This document shows, in pieces, positions 25,555 to 34,640 of a DNA stretch of 64,000 nt. The position numbers and the translations under genes are program-made. Where the stretch lies: positions 1,302,001 to 1,366,000 of the forward strand of contig NZ_CP019312.1 in the NCBI RefSeq assembly GCF_001969365.1, in the 5' to 3' direction. Numbering within the stretch: the stretch's first letter is position 1; each line of letters starts with the position of its first letter. The notes beneath the pieces are model-generated. The model was not told where the DNA came from. It saw nothing but the letters and a program-made list of their open reading frames with translations, and made no database searches. This DNA is from Tateyamaria omphalii. Its GTDB lineage: Bacteria; Pseudomonadota; Alphaproteobacteria; Rhodobacterales; Rhodobacteraceae.

Positions 25555-26715
25555 ATGAGAACCATCACGACAACGGACGCGCTGGCCGAATTCTGTACCC
25601 GGGCCCGCGCCCACCCGTATGTGACTGTCGACACTGAATTCCTGCGCGAACGCACCTATTACTCCAAACTCTGCCTTGTGCAGCTTGCGATGCCCGGCAC
25701 GGAGGACGACACCGCCGTGTTGGTCGACCCGCTGGCCAAGGGCCTGTCGCTTGAGCCGCTCTACGCGCTTTTCCGCGACACATCGGTGGTCAAGGTGTTC
25801 CACGCCGCGCGCCAGGACCTCGAGATCTTCTATGTCGATGCCCAGGTCTTTCCCGAGCCGCTTTTTGACACCCAGGTCGCCGCCATGGTCTGCGGATTTG
25901 GCGAGCAGGTGGGCTATGAGACCCTCGTGCGCAAGATTGCCAAGCAGCCGCTGGACAAGACATCGCGCTTTACCGACTGGTCACGCAGGCCGTTGACGGA
26001 CGCGCAGAAAACCTATGCCATCGCGGACGTGACCCATTTGCGCCAGATCTATGAATTCCTGGCCGCCAAGCTGGCCGACAGCGGGCGCGCGCGCTGGGTG
26101 TCCGAAGAGTTGCAGATCCTGCTCAGCCCCGACACCTACATCATCGACCCCGAACACGCCTGGAAACGGGTCAAGACGCGCACCAATTCCGCCCGCTTTC
26201 TGGCCGTGGTCAAGGAACTGGCCGCGTTCCGCGAGGCACATGCGCAGTCCCGGAACGTGCCGCGCAACCGGGTGTTCAAGGACGACGCGCTGGTGGAACT
26301 GGCCAGCAACAAACCCAAAAGCTACGAAGACCTGGGCCGCTCACGCCTGCTGTTGCGCGAAGCGCGCAAGGGCGACATTGCCGATGGGATCCTCGCTGCC
26401 GTCAAACGCGGGGTCGAGATGGACCCCGACACCATGCCGCGCCCCGACCGATCGCGTGAAAAGCTGCAGGTGAACCCCGCGCTTGCCGATCTGCTGCGGG
26501 TCCTGCTCAAGGCCAAGACGGAAAGCGCCGGTGTCGCGGCGAAGCTGATCGCCTCAGCCGCCGACCTCGACGCGCTGGCGGCAGGGGTGCGGGACGTGCC
26601 CGCGCTCAAGGGGTGGCGGTCGGAAGTGTTCGGCACGGATGCGCTGCGGCTCTGCGACGGGCAGGTGGCTCTGACAGCCAAGGGCGCCGACGTTCAGATC
26701 ATCCCGCTGGACTGA
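25555..26715 (+). CDS. rnd: ribonuclease D
   Basis: 386 residues. The DEDDy exonuclease motifs are VTVDTEFLRERTYY (Exo I), FHAARQDLEIF (Exo II) and YAIADVTHLRQIY (Exo III with Tyr-x3-Asp). An HRDC region follows (FREAHAQSRNVPRNRVFKDD). It trims 3' ends of tRNA and other stable RNAs. It lies 66 nt after purN, possibly in the same transcript. Confidence 0.94.
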   Translation: MRTITTTDALAEFCTRARAHPYVTVDTEFLRERTYYSKLCLVQLAMPGTEDDTAVLVDPLAKGLSLEPLYALFRDTSVVKVFHAARQDLEIFYVDAQVFPEPLFDTQVAAMVCGFGEQVGYETLVRKIAKQPLDKTSRFTDWSRRPLTDAQKTYAIADVTHLRQIYEFLAAKLADSGRARWVSEELQILLSPDTYIIDPEHAWKRVKTRTNSARFLAVVKELAAFREAHAQSRNVPRNRVFKDDALVELASNKPKSYEDLGRSRLLLREARKGDIADGILAAVKRGVEMDPDTMPRPDRSREKLQVNPALADLLRVLLKAKTESAGVAAKLIASAADLDALAAGVRDVPALKGWRSEVFGTDALRLCDGQVALTAKGADVQIIPLD

Positions 26716-26736
26716 CCGGGACCGCACCGGGGCGGA

Positions 26737-27273
26737 TCAGCGGCGGGTGGTGGATTGCGCGTTGCGCCGCCCTTCGACCCGGATCACACGGATCTCGGCC
26801 AGCTCCTGATCGGTCAGACGGCGCGCCGCCGTAACCGTGCGCACGCGCTGGCTGAGCGTGCGGGTCGGGCGATCTGTGTGAATGGCGCGCATCTGATAAG
26901 TCAGCACCCCATCGACCGGCACGTTTTCGTCGCTTTCGGTGGTCAGACGCACGTCATAGGCGCGGTCTTCGTCCACAATCCCGGTGGCGCGAACGATGGC
27001 CCCGCCGGGCACGCGCTCGATCACCAGATCGGTGACCTGGTCGATGGGGGTGCCCACATAGATGTCCGCCTGCTCACGCAGGTTCGAAAACAGGCCCACG
27101 CGGGTCTGTTCGGGGATCAGGGGGTTGGTGGCGGCGCGCGGATCGGGCTGGACGGGTTCGGACCGGCTGCCGCCAAACCAGTTGAACGGGTTCACCCGGC
27201 TGTCACGAACCGTGGCGCAGGCCGACAGGGTCAGGGTGGCCACCAAAAGGGCTGGAAGGATCTTGGGCATCAT
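26737..27273 (-). CDS. predicted lipoprotein
   Basis: 178 residues. The N-terminus MPKILPALLVATLTLSACAT is a lipoprotein signal with lipobox LSAC, followed by FNWFGGSRS. No catalytic motif is seen; the rest is polar and beta-rich. It converges with rnd. This looks like a conserved hypothetical outer- or inner-membrane lipoprotein of Rhodobacterales. Confidence 0.75.
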   Translation of the reverse strand: MMPKILPALLVATLTLSACATVRDSRVNPFNWFGGSRSEPVQPDPRAATNPLIPEQTRVGLFSNLREQADIYVGTPIDQVTDLVIERVPGGAIVRATGIVDEDRAYDVRLTTESDENVPVDGVLTYQMRAIHTDRPTRTLSQRVRTVTAARRLTDQELAEIRVIRVEGRRNAQSTTRR

Positions 27274-27407
27274 CCGCTCGCGTCTCTGCTTTTGGCAAGT
27301 GTGGTAACGGATGCGGCGGCACTTGAAAAGCATCCTTTGCCGCACTGGACCTTTGGCGTGCGGGGGCCTAGGTGACAGGCAACACCGATCACACCCGAGG
27401 GCCGCAG

Positions 27408-27812
27408 ATGGCAACGCCGAGTTTCGAAGAGATTGTCGAGGATTTCGAGTTCCTGGAAGATTGGGAAGACCGCTATCGCTATGTCATCGAACAGGGCAAG
27501 GCGATGGATCCGCTTGAGGACGCGCTCAAGGTGCCGGCGACCAAGGTGGACGGTTGCGCCAGCCAGGTCTGGCTGCACCCGCAGGTCGAGAACGGGGTGT
27601 TTCGCTTTGACGGTGACAGCGATGCGATGATCGTCAAGGGGCTGATTGCGGTGCTGCGGCGCTTGTATAATGGGCTGTCATTGGCCGAGGTGCGCGCCGT
27701 CGACGCGCGGGCAGAGATGGCCCGGCTGGGGCTCAATGATCACCTGTCCGCCCAGCGGTCAAACGGGCTGCGTGCGATGATCGAGCGTATTCAACTGGTG
27801 GCTGCTGCCTGA
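27408..27812 (+). CDS. sufE: cysteine desulfuration protein SufE
   Basis: 134 residues from the ATG at 27408. VDGCASQVWL places the persulfide-accepting Cys at 50, and FEEIVEDFEFLEDWEDRYRY is the family N-terminus. It accepts sulfur from the desulfurase SufS for Fe-S cluster assembly. It stands alone here, divergent from the lipoprotein gene. Confidence 0.93.
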   Translation: MATPSFEEIVEDFEFLEDWEDRYRYVIEQGKAMDPLEDALKVPATKVDGCASQVWLHPQVENGVFRFDGDSDAMIVKGLIAVLRRLYNGLSLAEVRAVDARAEMARLGLNDHLSAQRSNGLRAMIERIQLVAAA

Positions 27813-27850
27813 TCCAAAGGGCGCTGCGCGACGCGATTCATTTTTCCTGA

Positions 27851-27867
27851 TTGGGGCGCTGCCCCAA
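27851..27867. terminator. hairpin between convergent sufE and DUF1638 genes
   Basis: TTGGGGC (27851-27857) pairs with GCCCCAA (27861-27867) around GCT. It lies in the 86-bp gap between two converging genes, which suits a bidirectional terminator, though the flanking T-tracts are weak. Confidence 0.45.
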
Positions 27868-27898
27868 ACCCCGTGGTATTTCTGGTCAGAAGAAGCGA

Positions 27899-28531
27899 TC
27901 AGAGGCGCGCGAGTGTCTTGTGCAGGTCGCCGTAGCCGGTAATGCGGCGCTCGAATGTCAGGCCCAGCCGGTCGGCGGCGGCGCGTGCCTTTTCCGTCAG
28001 GTCGGGGTTGTCCGTTTGCGCCTGGTAGACGAGTTTTTCGTAATTGCCGAAATACATGTCCCGCAGTTCGGGGTGCCGGTCGAGGCCCATGGGTTTGATC
28101 ACGAAGGCGTCGAATTGGCGCACCAGAAAGTCGGTGAGGTAAAAGGTGGTGATTTCACTTTCACTTTGCGCTGCAAAGCGTTCATTTCCTTCGAAAAAGC
28201 TGTAGCAATGTGGGCCTGCGATCATCTCGACGCCCATGTCCGCGCAGGCTGCTTGCAGCTGCCCGCCGGTGCCGCAATCGGCATAGACGACAAAGATGGT
28301 GTCGTACCTATCGCTGTGTTTGGTCACGCTGTCGCGCACGGCTTGCGTGATCTGATCCGGGTAGAGGTGGAGTTTCGCCGGCAGACAGGTCAGGTCCATG
28401 TGCTCCCAGCCATTCGCGGCCTTGAGGTCCAGAATCTCGCGCGCGAGGGCGCCGCAGGCGATGAGGAGGATGCGCCCTGCGCCCGTCGCCGCCATGCCCT
28501 CTTCCGTCAGTGCCGCGTCGGTCAGCGCCAC
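27899..28531 (-). CDS. DUF1638 protein, likely methyl-transfer accessory
   Basis: 210 residues from a GTG at 28531, overlapping the redoxin gene by 10 nt. ILLIACGALAREILDL at the N-terminus and FVVYADCGTGGQL in the middle are DUF1638 hallmarks. The family travels with corrinoid methyltransferase genes; I recall a DUF1638 protein being linked to a split cobalamin-dependent methionine synthase in roseobacters (unchecked). It is co-directional with a corrinoid protein gene, consistent with that role. Confidence 0.75.
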   Translation of the reverse strand: MALTDAALTEEGMAATGAGRILLIACGALAREILDLKAANGWEHMDLTCLPAKLHLYPDQITQAVRDSVTKHSDRYDTIFVVYADCGTGGQLQAACADMGVEMIAGPHCYSFFEGNERFAAQSESEITTFYLTDFLVRQFDAFVIKPMGLDRHPELRDMYFGNYEKLVYQAQTDNPDLTEKARAAADRLGLTFERRITGYGDLHKTLARL

Positions 28532-29067
28532 TTGATTGAACAGCCCATGCTCGGCGTCTGATCGCGCGGGCCAACCCCTGTCTCTGCAATATGGCGCATG
28601 GCGTTGAGCAGGTCCGGTGTGCGGTCCTTGGCATCGCCCATGCGCACGTCATCCAGCCGTCCGCGATATTGCAGAAGGCCATCGGCGCTGAAGCCAAAGA
28701 AATCCGGCGTGCACACGGCGCCATAGGCGCGGGCGACAGACTGGTCCTCATCAATCAGATAGGGGAAATCGAAGCCGTGTTTTGCGGCAAAGCCCGGCAT
28801 CCTGTCCGGCGCATCGGCCGGGTAGGCGACGTAGTCGTTGGCGTTGATCGCAACCACGCCGATACCCTCTGCCTGCAAGGTCTTGGCGTCCATTGCCAGC
28901 CGGTCTGCGATGGCAACGACATAGGGGCAGTGGTTGCAGATGAACGCCACCAGGATGCCGTTCCGCCCCAAAAGATCGTTCAGATCGTGCATCTGTCCAT
29001 GGGCGTCGGGCAGTCGGAACGGCGGCGCAGCATCGCCAAAGTCACAACCGGGCGTTTCAAGCAGCAT
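28522..29067 (-). CDS. thioredoxin-like (AhpC/TSA-type redoxin) protein
   Basis: 181 residues, cytosolic. The active-site region is FICNHCPYV (CxxC), then GIGVVAINAND, DEDQSVARAYGAVCTPDFF with the cis-Pro, a thioredoxin-fold layout. It lies between the corrinoid protein and DUF1638 genes in one leftward operon; whether it serves the cobalamin system or general thiol redox is open. Confidence 0.83.
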   Translation of the reverse strand: MLLETPGCDFGDAAPPFRLPDAHGQMHDLNDLLGRNGILVAFICNHCPYVVAIADRLAMDAKTLQAEGIGVVAINANDYVAYPADAPDRMPGFAAKHGFDFPYLIDEDQSVARAYGAVCTPDFFGFSADGLLQYRGRLDDVRMGDAKDRTPDLLNAMRHIAETGVGPRDQTPSMGCSIKWR

Positions 29068-29097
29068 GTCGTCCTCCGGATGTCGGGGGCGACAGGG

Positions 29098-29799
29098 TTA
29101 TCCCGCCGCCAGTTGATTGTGTTTGCGCGCCACGAATTCCTTGGCCGTTTCCACCGCTACGGCCGCGTCTCGGCAATAGGCGTCCGCGCCGATGGCTTTG
29201 CCGAACTCTTCGTTCAGCGGTGCGCCACCGACCAGCACGATATAGTCATCGCGAATGCCCTGTTCGACCATCGTGTCGATCACGACTTTCATATAGGGCA
29301 TCGTGGTCGTGAGCAGCGCCGACATGCCCAGGATGTCCGGCCCTTCCTTCTCGATGGCGTCGAGATAGTTTTCGACCGGATTGTTGATACCCAGATCGAC
29401 CACTTCGAACCCGGCGCCCTCCATCATCATCGACACGAGGTTCTTGCCGATGTCGTGGATATCGCCCTTGACCGTGCCGATCACCATCTTGCCCACGCGC
29501 GGTGCGCCGGTCTCGGCCAGCAGGGGTTTGAGGATGAACATCCCGCCCTTCATCGCGTTGGCGGCCAGCAGCACCTCGGGCACGAACAGGATGCCGTCGC
29601 GGAAGTCATGGCCCACGATGGTCATGCCGCCCACCAGTGCCTTGGTCAGGATGTCATAGGGCGCCCAGCCCCGTTCGAGCAGGATATTGACCGCCTCTTC
29701 GATCTCTTCCTTGAGACCATCGTACAGGTCGTCGAACATCTGCTGGACCAGCTCTTCGTCATCCAGCTCGGACAGGATGATGTCGTCTTCTTCGGACAT
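29098..29799 (-). CDS. cobalamin-binding corrinoid protein (MtbC/MetH-B12-domain type)
   Basis: 233 residues from the ATG at 29799, with AGGA 8 nt upstream. An N-terminal helical cap (EELVQQMFDDLYDGLKEEIE) precedes a Rossmann B12 domain with GDIHDIGKNL, the DxHxxG cobalt-ligand motif, then SALLTTTMPYMK and VGGAPLN. It carries methyl-cobamide between methyltransferases. With the homocysteine methyltransferase 2 kb away it may form a split methionine synthase, as inferred from context. Confidence 0.9.
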   Translation of the reverse strand: MSEEDDIILSELDDEELVQQMFDDLYDGLKEEIEEAVNILLERGWAPYDILTKALVGGMTIVGHDFRDGILFVPEVLLAANAMKGGMFILKPLLAETGAPRVGKMVIGTVKGDIHDIGKNLVSMMMEGAGFEVVDLGINNPVENYLDAIEKEGPDILGMSALLTTTMPYMKVVIDTMVEQGIRDDYIVLVGGAPLNEEFGKAIGADAYCRDAAVAVETAKEFVARKHNQLAAG

Positions 29800-29860
29800 G
29801 GTGCAATCCTTTTGCATGGGTGCCGGACCCGGTGCCTATTTTCCAATATATCGTTCAGAA

Positions 29861-29890
29861 TGTCGCACCCGGACTGTCCGGATTGCGACA
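29861..29890. other. near-perfect hairpin upstream of the corrinoid protein gene
   Basis: TGTCGCA (29861-29867) pairs with TGCGACA (29884-29890), and inside it CCGGAC pairs with GTCCGG around a single T. It lies in the 207-bp gap between divergent genes, 61 bp ahead of the corrinoid gene. I do not see a cobalamin or SAM/SAH riboswitch core. A regulatory or operator role is possible. Confidence 0.35.
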
Positions 29891-30006
29891 TGGCCCGCAT
29901 CTGGTGCGACGCGGATGCGCTGTTTTGTGTGCCGTTGCATGCCGGAAAGACCTTGGGTCATGGCGGGGCACTGGCCAATGTTCCCGTTGTGTTCTAGTGT
30001 CGCGCC

Positions 30007-31083
30007 ATGAAACCCGACCTGCAAAGCCATCGACCAAAGGCGCGCGGTGCTGTGACCAACGCGGTCAGCCGTTACGAGCCTGTGACGCGGCACGCCGAAG
30101 CCGACGGTTGGGACCGGGACGACGATCTGCCCACCCTGCGGACGGAGGTCAGTGTCGAACGGCCCCGCAGCCTCATCACCTACAACCGATCGCCCGATCT
30201 GCCCTTTGACCGGTCGATCAACCCCTATCGCGGGTGCGAACACGGCTGCGTCTATTGCTTTGCACGGCCCAGTCACGCCTACCTTGGCCTGTCGCCGGGG
30301 CTGGATTTCGAAACAAAGCTGGTGGCGCGTCCCGACGCGCCGGATGTGCTGCGGGCCGAACTGGCACGCAAGAGCTACAAACCGGCGCCCATCGCGATCG
30401 GCACGAACACCGACCCCTACCAGCCGATCGAGCGGGATCACGGCATCATGCGCGCCTGCCTCGAGGTGCTGGAGGCCTGCAACCACCCGGTCGCCATCGT
30501 GACCAAGGGCACGCTGATCGAGCGGGATATCGACATCCTTGCCCGAATGGCGCGGCGCGGGCTGGCGCGGGTGGGCATCTCTGTCACCACGCTGGATCCA
30601 GACCTCTCGCGCCGGATGGAGCCGCGGGCGCCCAACCCCAAGCGCCGGCTTACCATGATCCGGCGGCTGGCCGAGGCGGGCATACCGGTGCGCATAATGG
30701 CGTCGCCCATGGTGCCCGCGCTCACCGACCCGGAACTGGAAGCGATCCTCGACGCGGGCAAACAGGCGGGGGCCCGCACCGCCAGCTGGATCATGCTGCG
30801 GCTCCCGCGCGAGGTCTCTCCGCTCTGGCAGGAATGGCTCGCCGTGCACAATCCCGACCGGACGGGCCGCGTCATGAGCAAGCTGCGCGACATGCATGGC
30901 GGGCGCGACTACGACGCGCGCTGGGGTCACCGCATGCGGGGAACGGGGGCCTATGCCGAACTGGTGCAACATCGCTTCAAAATCGCGCTCAAACGCCTCG
31001 GATTGCGGGAAACCGCGCCGCCCATGCGCACGGACCTCTTCCGGCCCCCGGCACAAGACAGCGCACAACTCAGCCTGTTCTAG
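30007..31083 (+). CDS. PA0069-family radical SAM protein (SplB-like)
   Basis: 358 residues. The radical SAM cluster motif is CEHGCVYCFA (CxxxCxxC), preceded by NPYRGC and followed by YLGLSPGLDFETK and GTNTDPYQPIER, as in spore-photoproduct-lyase-like proteins of non-sporeformers. The reaction is unknown. It diverges from the corrinoid gene and converges on, overlapping by 4 nt, the homocysteine methyltransferase gene. Confidence 0.85.
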   Translation: MKPDLQSHRPKARGAVTNAVSRYEPVTRHAEADGWDRDDDLPTLRTEVSVERPRSLITYNRSPDLPFDRSINPYRGCEHGCVYCFARPSHAYLGLSPGLDFETKLVARPDAPDVLRAELARKSYKPAPIAIGTNTDPYQPIERDHGIMRACLEVLEACNHPVAIVTKGTLIERDIDILARMARRGLARVGISVTTLDPDLSRRMEPRAPNPKRRLTMIRRLAEAGIPVRIMASPMVPALTDPELEAILDAGKQAGARTASWIMLRLPREVSPLWQEWLAVHNPDRTGRVMSKLRDMHGGRDYDARWGHRMRGTGAYAELVQHRFKIALKRLGLRETAPPMRTDLFRPPAQDSAQLSLF

Positions 31084-32096
31084 GCGGCGCGCCGGCCGCG
31101 ACGCTTGCGGACAGGCCGCCCGCCATCATCGCCCGTACCATCACTGGCCGACGAAAACGCCCCCAGGGCCGCCACGATCTGATCCAGCGTGGGCGCAGGG
31201 CCAATGGGCCGTTCATCGAGGGCGGCGCGCATCGTCTCCAAATGCGCGGGCGTTGTGCCGCAACAGCCACCGATCACCTTGGCCCCGCAATTGCGGGCCA
31301 TCTCGGCATAATCGGCCATCAATTCCGGCGTGCCGTCATAGTGGATATGGCCGTCGTGATACTTGGGAATGCCCGCGTTGCCCTTGGCCACGATGGGCAA
31401 CTCGGTGCCCGTCGCGGCAAAGCCCAAGACGGTGCGCAGCAAATCAGACGCCCCCGTACCGCAATTGGCGCCAAAGGCCACGGGCGGAAAGTCCAGACCG
31501 GCCACCAAAGCGACCATATCAGTGCTGGTGACACCCATCATGGTCCGCCCCGCCGTGTCGAAACTCATTGTTCCGACCCAGGGCAACCCGGCAAGGGCAA
31601 ACCCTTCTGCCGCCGCCGTATACTCCTCGGGCGCCGAGATTGTCTCCAACCACCCGATATCGGCGCCACCCGCCTTCAGCCCGGCGGCGGTCTCGTGAAA
31701 CATCTCGACAGCATCGGCATGGGTCAGAGCGCCCACAGGTTCCATGATCTCTCCGGTCGGGCCAACGGATCCGGCGACCAACACCCGGCGACCCGCCGCA
31801 TCCGCCACATCCCGGCCAATCTCGGCCGCGATCCTGCTCAACTCAAAGGCCCGATGCCCCGCGTCATGCAGCTTCAGCCGCGATGCGTTTGCACCGAATG
31901 AGTTGGTCAGGAACACATCGCTGCCTGCATCGACAGCACCCTTGTAGAGGGCGCGCACCTTGGCGGGCTCCTCCTCATTCCACAGCTCCGGCGCATCGCC
32001 TGACATCAAGCCCATGGCGAACAGGTTCGTGCCGGTGGCACCATCGGCCAACAGCGTGCCTTTTTCAGCCAGAAGGGTGGTCAGTGGATCGGACAT
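31080..32096 (-). CDS. bmt: homocysteine S-methyltransferase (betaine-homocysteine type)
   Basis: 338 residues from the ATG at 32096 with GAGAGG upstream. LADGATGTNLFAMGL at the start, FGANCGTG and GGCCGTTPAHL supply the three zinc Cys of the Pfam S-methyl_trans family. It moves a methyl group to homocysteine to form methionine; the donor may be betaine directly or methyl-cobalamin on the corrinoid protein nearby. A basic tail (VRKRRGRRAA) ends the protein. It lies 37 nt after the MprF-like gene on the same strand. Confidence 0.85.
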   Translation of the reverse strand: MSDPLTTLLAEKGTLLADGATGTNLFAMGLMSGDAPELWNEEEPAKVRALYKGAVDAGSDVFLTNSFGANASRLKLHDAGHRAFELSRIAAEIGRDVADAAGRRVLVAGSVGPTGEIMEPVGALTHADAVEMFHETAAGLKAGGADIGWLETISAPEEYTAAAEGFALAGLPWVGTMSFDTAGRTMMGVTSTDMVALVAGLDFPPVAFGANCGTGASDLLRTVLGFAATGTELPIVAKGNAGIPKYHDGHIHYDGTPELMADYAEMARNCGAKVIGGCCGTTPAHLETMRAALDERPIGPAPTLDQIVAALGAFSSASDGTGDDGGRPVRKRRGRRAA

Positions 32097-32133
32097 GGTC
32101 AAAACCTCTCGCGCGCGATGATTTTCTCGTGTC

Positions 32134-34008
32134 TCACGCGGCTGAAGGTGAGGCCAGTTCATAATTCTCATCTTCTTGATGAGGTGCGCTTGCATTCGCA
32201 TCCGGCAAAGGACCCGGCGCACGAACGCTTCGGGCGATGTCCGCCAACCCAAGCGCCAGCGCAAACCAGCTTGGCGCCGCCGCATATCGCGGCACCCAAC
32301 GCGGTGCAAAGGCGGACTTGAACTGGCGCAAACCCGTGCCCCCGGCGTGGAGCATGGCCCGCTCTGCCGCCCACCGCCACGCCGCACGGGCCGGGTCGGG
32401 GCACGCAATGACAGAGGCAAGGCTGACTCGCGTCACACCCATCGCCTGCGCCTCCTGCAATGCGTGATGGACAAGGGCCTGCATCGTGCCATCGGGCGCG
32501 GCATCGCTGTGGCGCATGATGTCCAGGCACCAATCGCGCGAACCACGGTGGAACGTCGCAAAGGCGACCAATATGTTACCTGAATAAGCGCTCACAACCC
32601 ATTGTCTTGAAACGTAATCGGGGCAATATCGTCCCATGCTTCCGCCCCGGGCCATCCCGCACCGCGCTTGCCAATCGGCATCCAGTTGCGCTGCGGCATC
32701 CGGATCGGGCAACAGGTTCGACCGCACAATGATCCCGGCCCTGTCGGCTGCGCGCAGCTTGCGGCGCAACCGCCCGCGCGATGGGCTCGCAATGTCGTAA
32801 TCGGCCAGATCGACGATGGCGTCATTGGCAATATGCAGCACCGCCCAGCCTGCCTGCCGCGCCATGCGCGCCAACCGCGCTCCGCATTTGTAGACGACGG
32901 GCACACGCCCGTGCCGCGCCGCGACCTGCTTCAAGCCCTTCAGCGCGTCCTTCCTCAGCCGCGGCGGATCGGTGAACAGCGTCTCGGTTTGTGCCGTCCG
33001 CCAGATCGGGGCGGGGGCGCAGCCTGCCGTCTCGATTCTTCCGCCGTTTTGCCGCAGGGCCTGCACCTCACTGCGCGGCATGCGCTGCCAGTCAGACGCA
33101 TGGGCGACACTGCGGTGCGGCGCGGGCAGAGGGCGCAACATCGCAGCCATGGCAATGCAGGCGGGTGCCGCATAATATACGATGCGAAAGGCCAGAATGG
33201 CCGCAAGAACACCGGCCTCTGCGGCCAGGGGCAGCGCAGAGACAAGCACCAGTTCGAACGGGCCAACGCCGCCCGGCGTGTTCGACATCAAGCCGCAGCC
33301 AAGCGCCACCATGAACAGCGGCAGAACGGTCAGGAAGCTCAGGGTGCCAGCCGGCAGCAGGACCCAAAGCGCTGCCGCTGCCAGCACCATGTCGATCATC
33401 GCCCAGAACAGGATCGCGCCCGACACCCGCAGGCTGGGCAACGGTATGCGGTGTTTGCCGACCCGCAGCGTCGGACACCAGAAAAGCAGCGCGGCACCGA
33501 CAGGCAACAGGATCAGCGCAGCCAGCGACAGCGCCATCGTCCAGGCCGGCGCAGGCAGAAGCGCGCAGATCAGACCCGTCACGCAGGCCCACGCGATCAC
33601 AAAGCTGAGCGAGACAAAGGTGGACAATTTCAATGCCTGTCCGGCGCCCATCTCGGGCAACATGCGCCAGCGCGCCACTGCGCCGGATACCAGCCCGAAG
33701 CCGACGGTTTGCCCGATTGCGATGCCCACGGCACCGGTGATCCGCCCGCGGCGCGCGGACACGTCCGTGCCCAATGTCCGATGCGCCTGCACGTCATATT
33801 GCGCCACGGCCAGGAAACTGCCCGCGGTCAAAAGCGCGGCCAGGGTCCATTGCAACGCCGTGATGTCGGCCAGTTGGCGGGGCAGCGTCGCGACCACATC
33901 CATGGGCACCTGCCGGGCCAAAAGCGTGGCGCAGCCGATCAGGATCAGGATCGGAAAGCTGATACGCAGCGCCGCCCGCCAGACGACCACGGCCCGTGAT
34001 CTATACAT
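32134..34008 (-). CDS. MprF-like phosphatidylglycerol aminoacyltransferase family membrane protein
   Basis: 624 residues from the ATG at 34008 (GTG at 34038 possible). The N-terminal ~320 residues contain about eight membrane helices with the flippase-type SNTPGGVGPFELVL motif. The C-terminal ~280 residues are a DUF2156/GNAT-like domain (RRKLRAADRAGI, VAFATFHRGSRDWCLDIMR). MprF adds Lys or Ala to PG and flips it, raising resistance to cationic peptides. The amino acid used and the lipid are unknown here. Confidence 0.82.
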   Translation of the reverse strand: MYRSRAVVVWRAALRISFPILILIGCATLLARQVPMDVVATLPRQLADITALQWTLAALLTAGSFLAVAQYDVQAHRTLGTDVSARRGRITGAVGIAIGQTVGFGLVSGAVARWRMLPEMGAGQALKLSTFVSLSFVIAWACVTGLICALLPAPAWTMALSLAALILLPVGAALLFWCPTLRVGKHRIPLPSLRVSGAILFWAMIDMVLAAAALWVLLPAGTLSFLTVLPLFMVALGCGLMSNTPGGVGPFELVLVSALPLAAEAGVLAAILAFRIVYYAAPACIAMAAMLRPLPAPHRSVAHASDWQRMPRSEVQALRQNGGRIETAGCAPAPIWRTAQTETLFTDPPRLRKDALKGLKQVAARHGRVPVVYKCGARLARMARQAGWAVLHIANDAIVDLADYDIASPSRGRLRRKLRAADRAGIIVRSNLLPDPDAAAQLDADWQARCGMARGGSMGRYCPDYVSRQWVVSAYSGNILVAFATFHRGSRDWCLDIMRHSDAAPDGTMQALVHHALQEAQAMGVTRVSLASVIACPDPARAAWRWAAERAMLHAGGTGLRQFKSAFAPRWVPRYAAAPSWFALALGLADIARSVRAPGPLPDANASAPHQEDENYELASPSAA

Positions 34009-34108
34009 TTGCGTTACCCCCGTCCCAAACGCCCGCACAGACAGTTAGGGCGTCTGGGTAAGTCAAGTGTTAACGCGGCTGAAGGACGTGCAGACAATAC
34101 AATTCAAA

Positions 34109-34138
34109 CGGGCGCGCACCGTGCAGGATGCGCGCCCG
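34109..34138. terminator. terminator hairpin after the zeta-subunit gene
   Basis: CGGGCGCGCA (34109-34118) pairs with TGCGCGCCCG (34129-34138), a 10-bp perfect stem. It lies 34 bp past the stop of the leftward zeta-subunit gene and is followed on that strand by TTTGAATTG. Confidence 0.65.
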
Positions 34139-34172
34139 ATTTACTTTAACGTCTTACGGTACCATACCGCAG

Positions 34173-34490
34173 TTATTCGATTTCTTTCATCAGCTGCGCT
34201 TTGGCTTCTGCCATCAGCTCAACCATTTTCGCGCGAATTGTCGCTTCTTCCGCCTTGGCGCCCAGATCGCCGGACACCTTGCGGTACACATCCTCATCGC
34301 CCGCTTCCTCGAAGTCGGATTTGACCACTTCCCGGGCATATTCCGCCGCCTCGTCTCCCGTCTTGCCCATCAGCTCTGCGGCCCAGAGGCCCAAGAGCTT
34401 GTTGCGGCGGGCGTCGGCCTTGAATTGCATTTCGGCGTCATGGGCGAACTTGTTTTCAAATGCGTTTTCGCGATCGTCAAAGGTGCTCAT
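34173..34490 (-). CDS. F1-ATPase inhibitory zeta subunit (DUF1476)
   Basis: 105 residues from the ATG at 34490 behind GGGGGAG. FDDRENAFENKFAHDAEMQF, RRNKLLGLWAAELMGKTG and DFEEAGDEDVYRKV are diagnostic of DUF1476. In Paracoccus this protein inserts its N-terminus into the F1-ATPase to block ATP hydrolysis. The family is restricted to alphaproteobacteria, which supports the taxonomic call. Confidence 0.93.
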   Translation of the reverse strand: MSTFDDRENAFENKFAHDAEMQFKADARRNKLLGLWAAELMGKTGDEAAEYAREVVKSDFEEAGDEDVYRKVSGDLGAKAEEATIRAKMVELMAEAKAQLMKEIE

Positions 34491-34640
34491 CGGCTCCCCC
34501 CTCATTGGCAATGTTTCCGTATCAGATAGGCAGGCACGCATGGCCCATGCAACCCCATTGCTTGCGGCATTTGGGTCGATTGCTTATGAGGTGCCCATTG
34601 CAGGGCAGACTCAGCCGCCCGCACACGCGAAAGGACGCCC

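Noticed and set aside
29800..30006. possible SAM, SAH or cobalamin riboswitch ahead of the corrinoid gene
   Set aside because: No conserved riboswitch core could be found; only a plain hairpin is supported.
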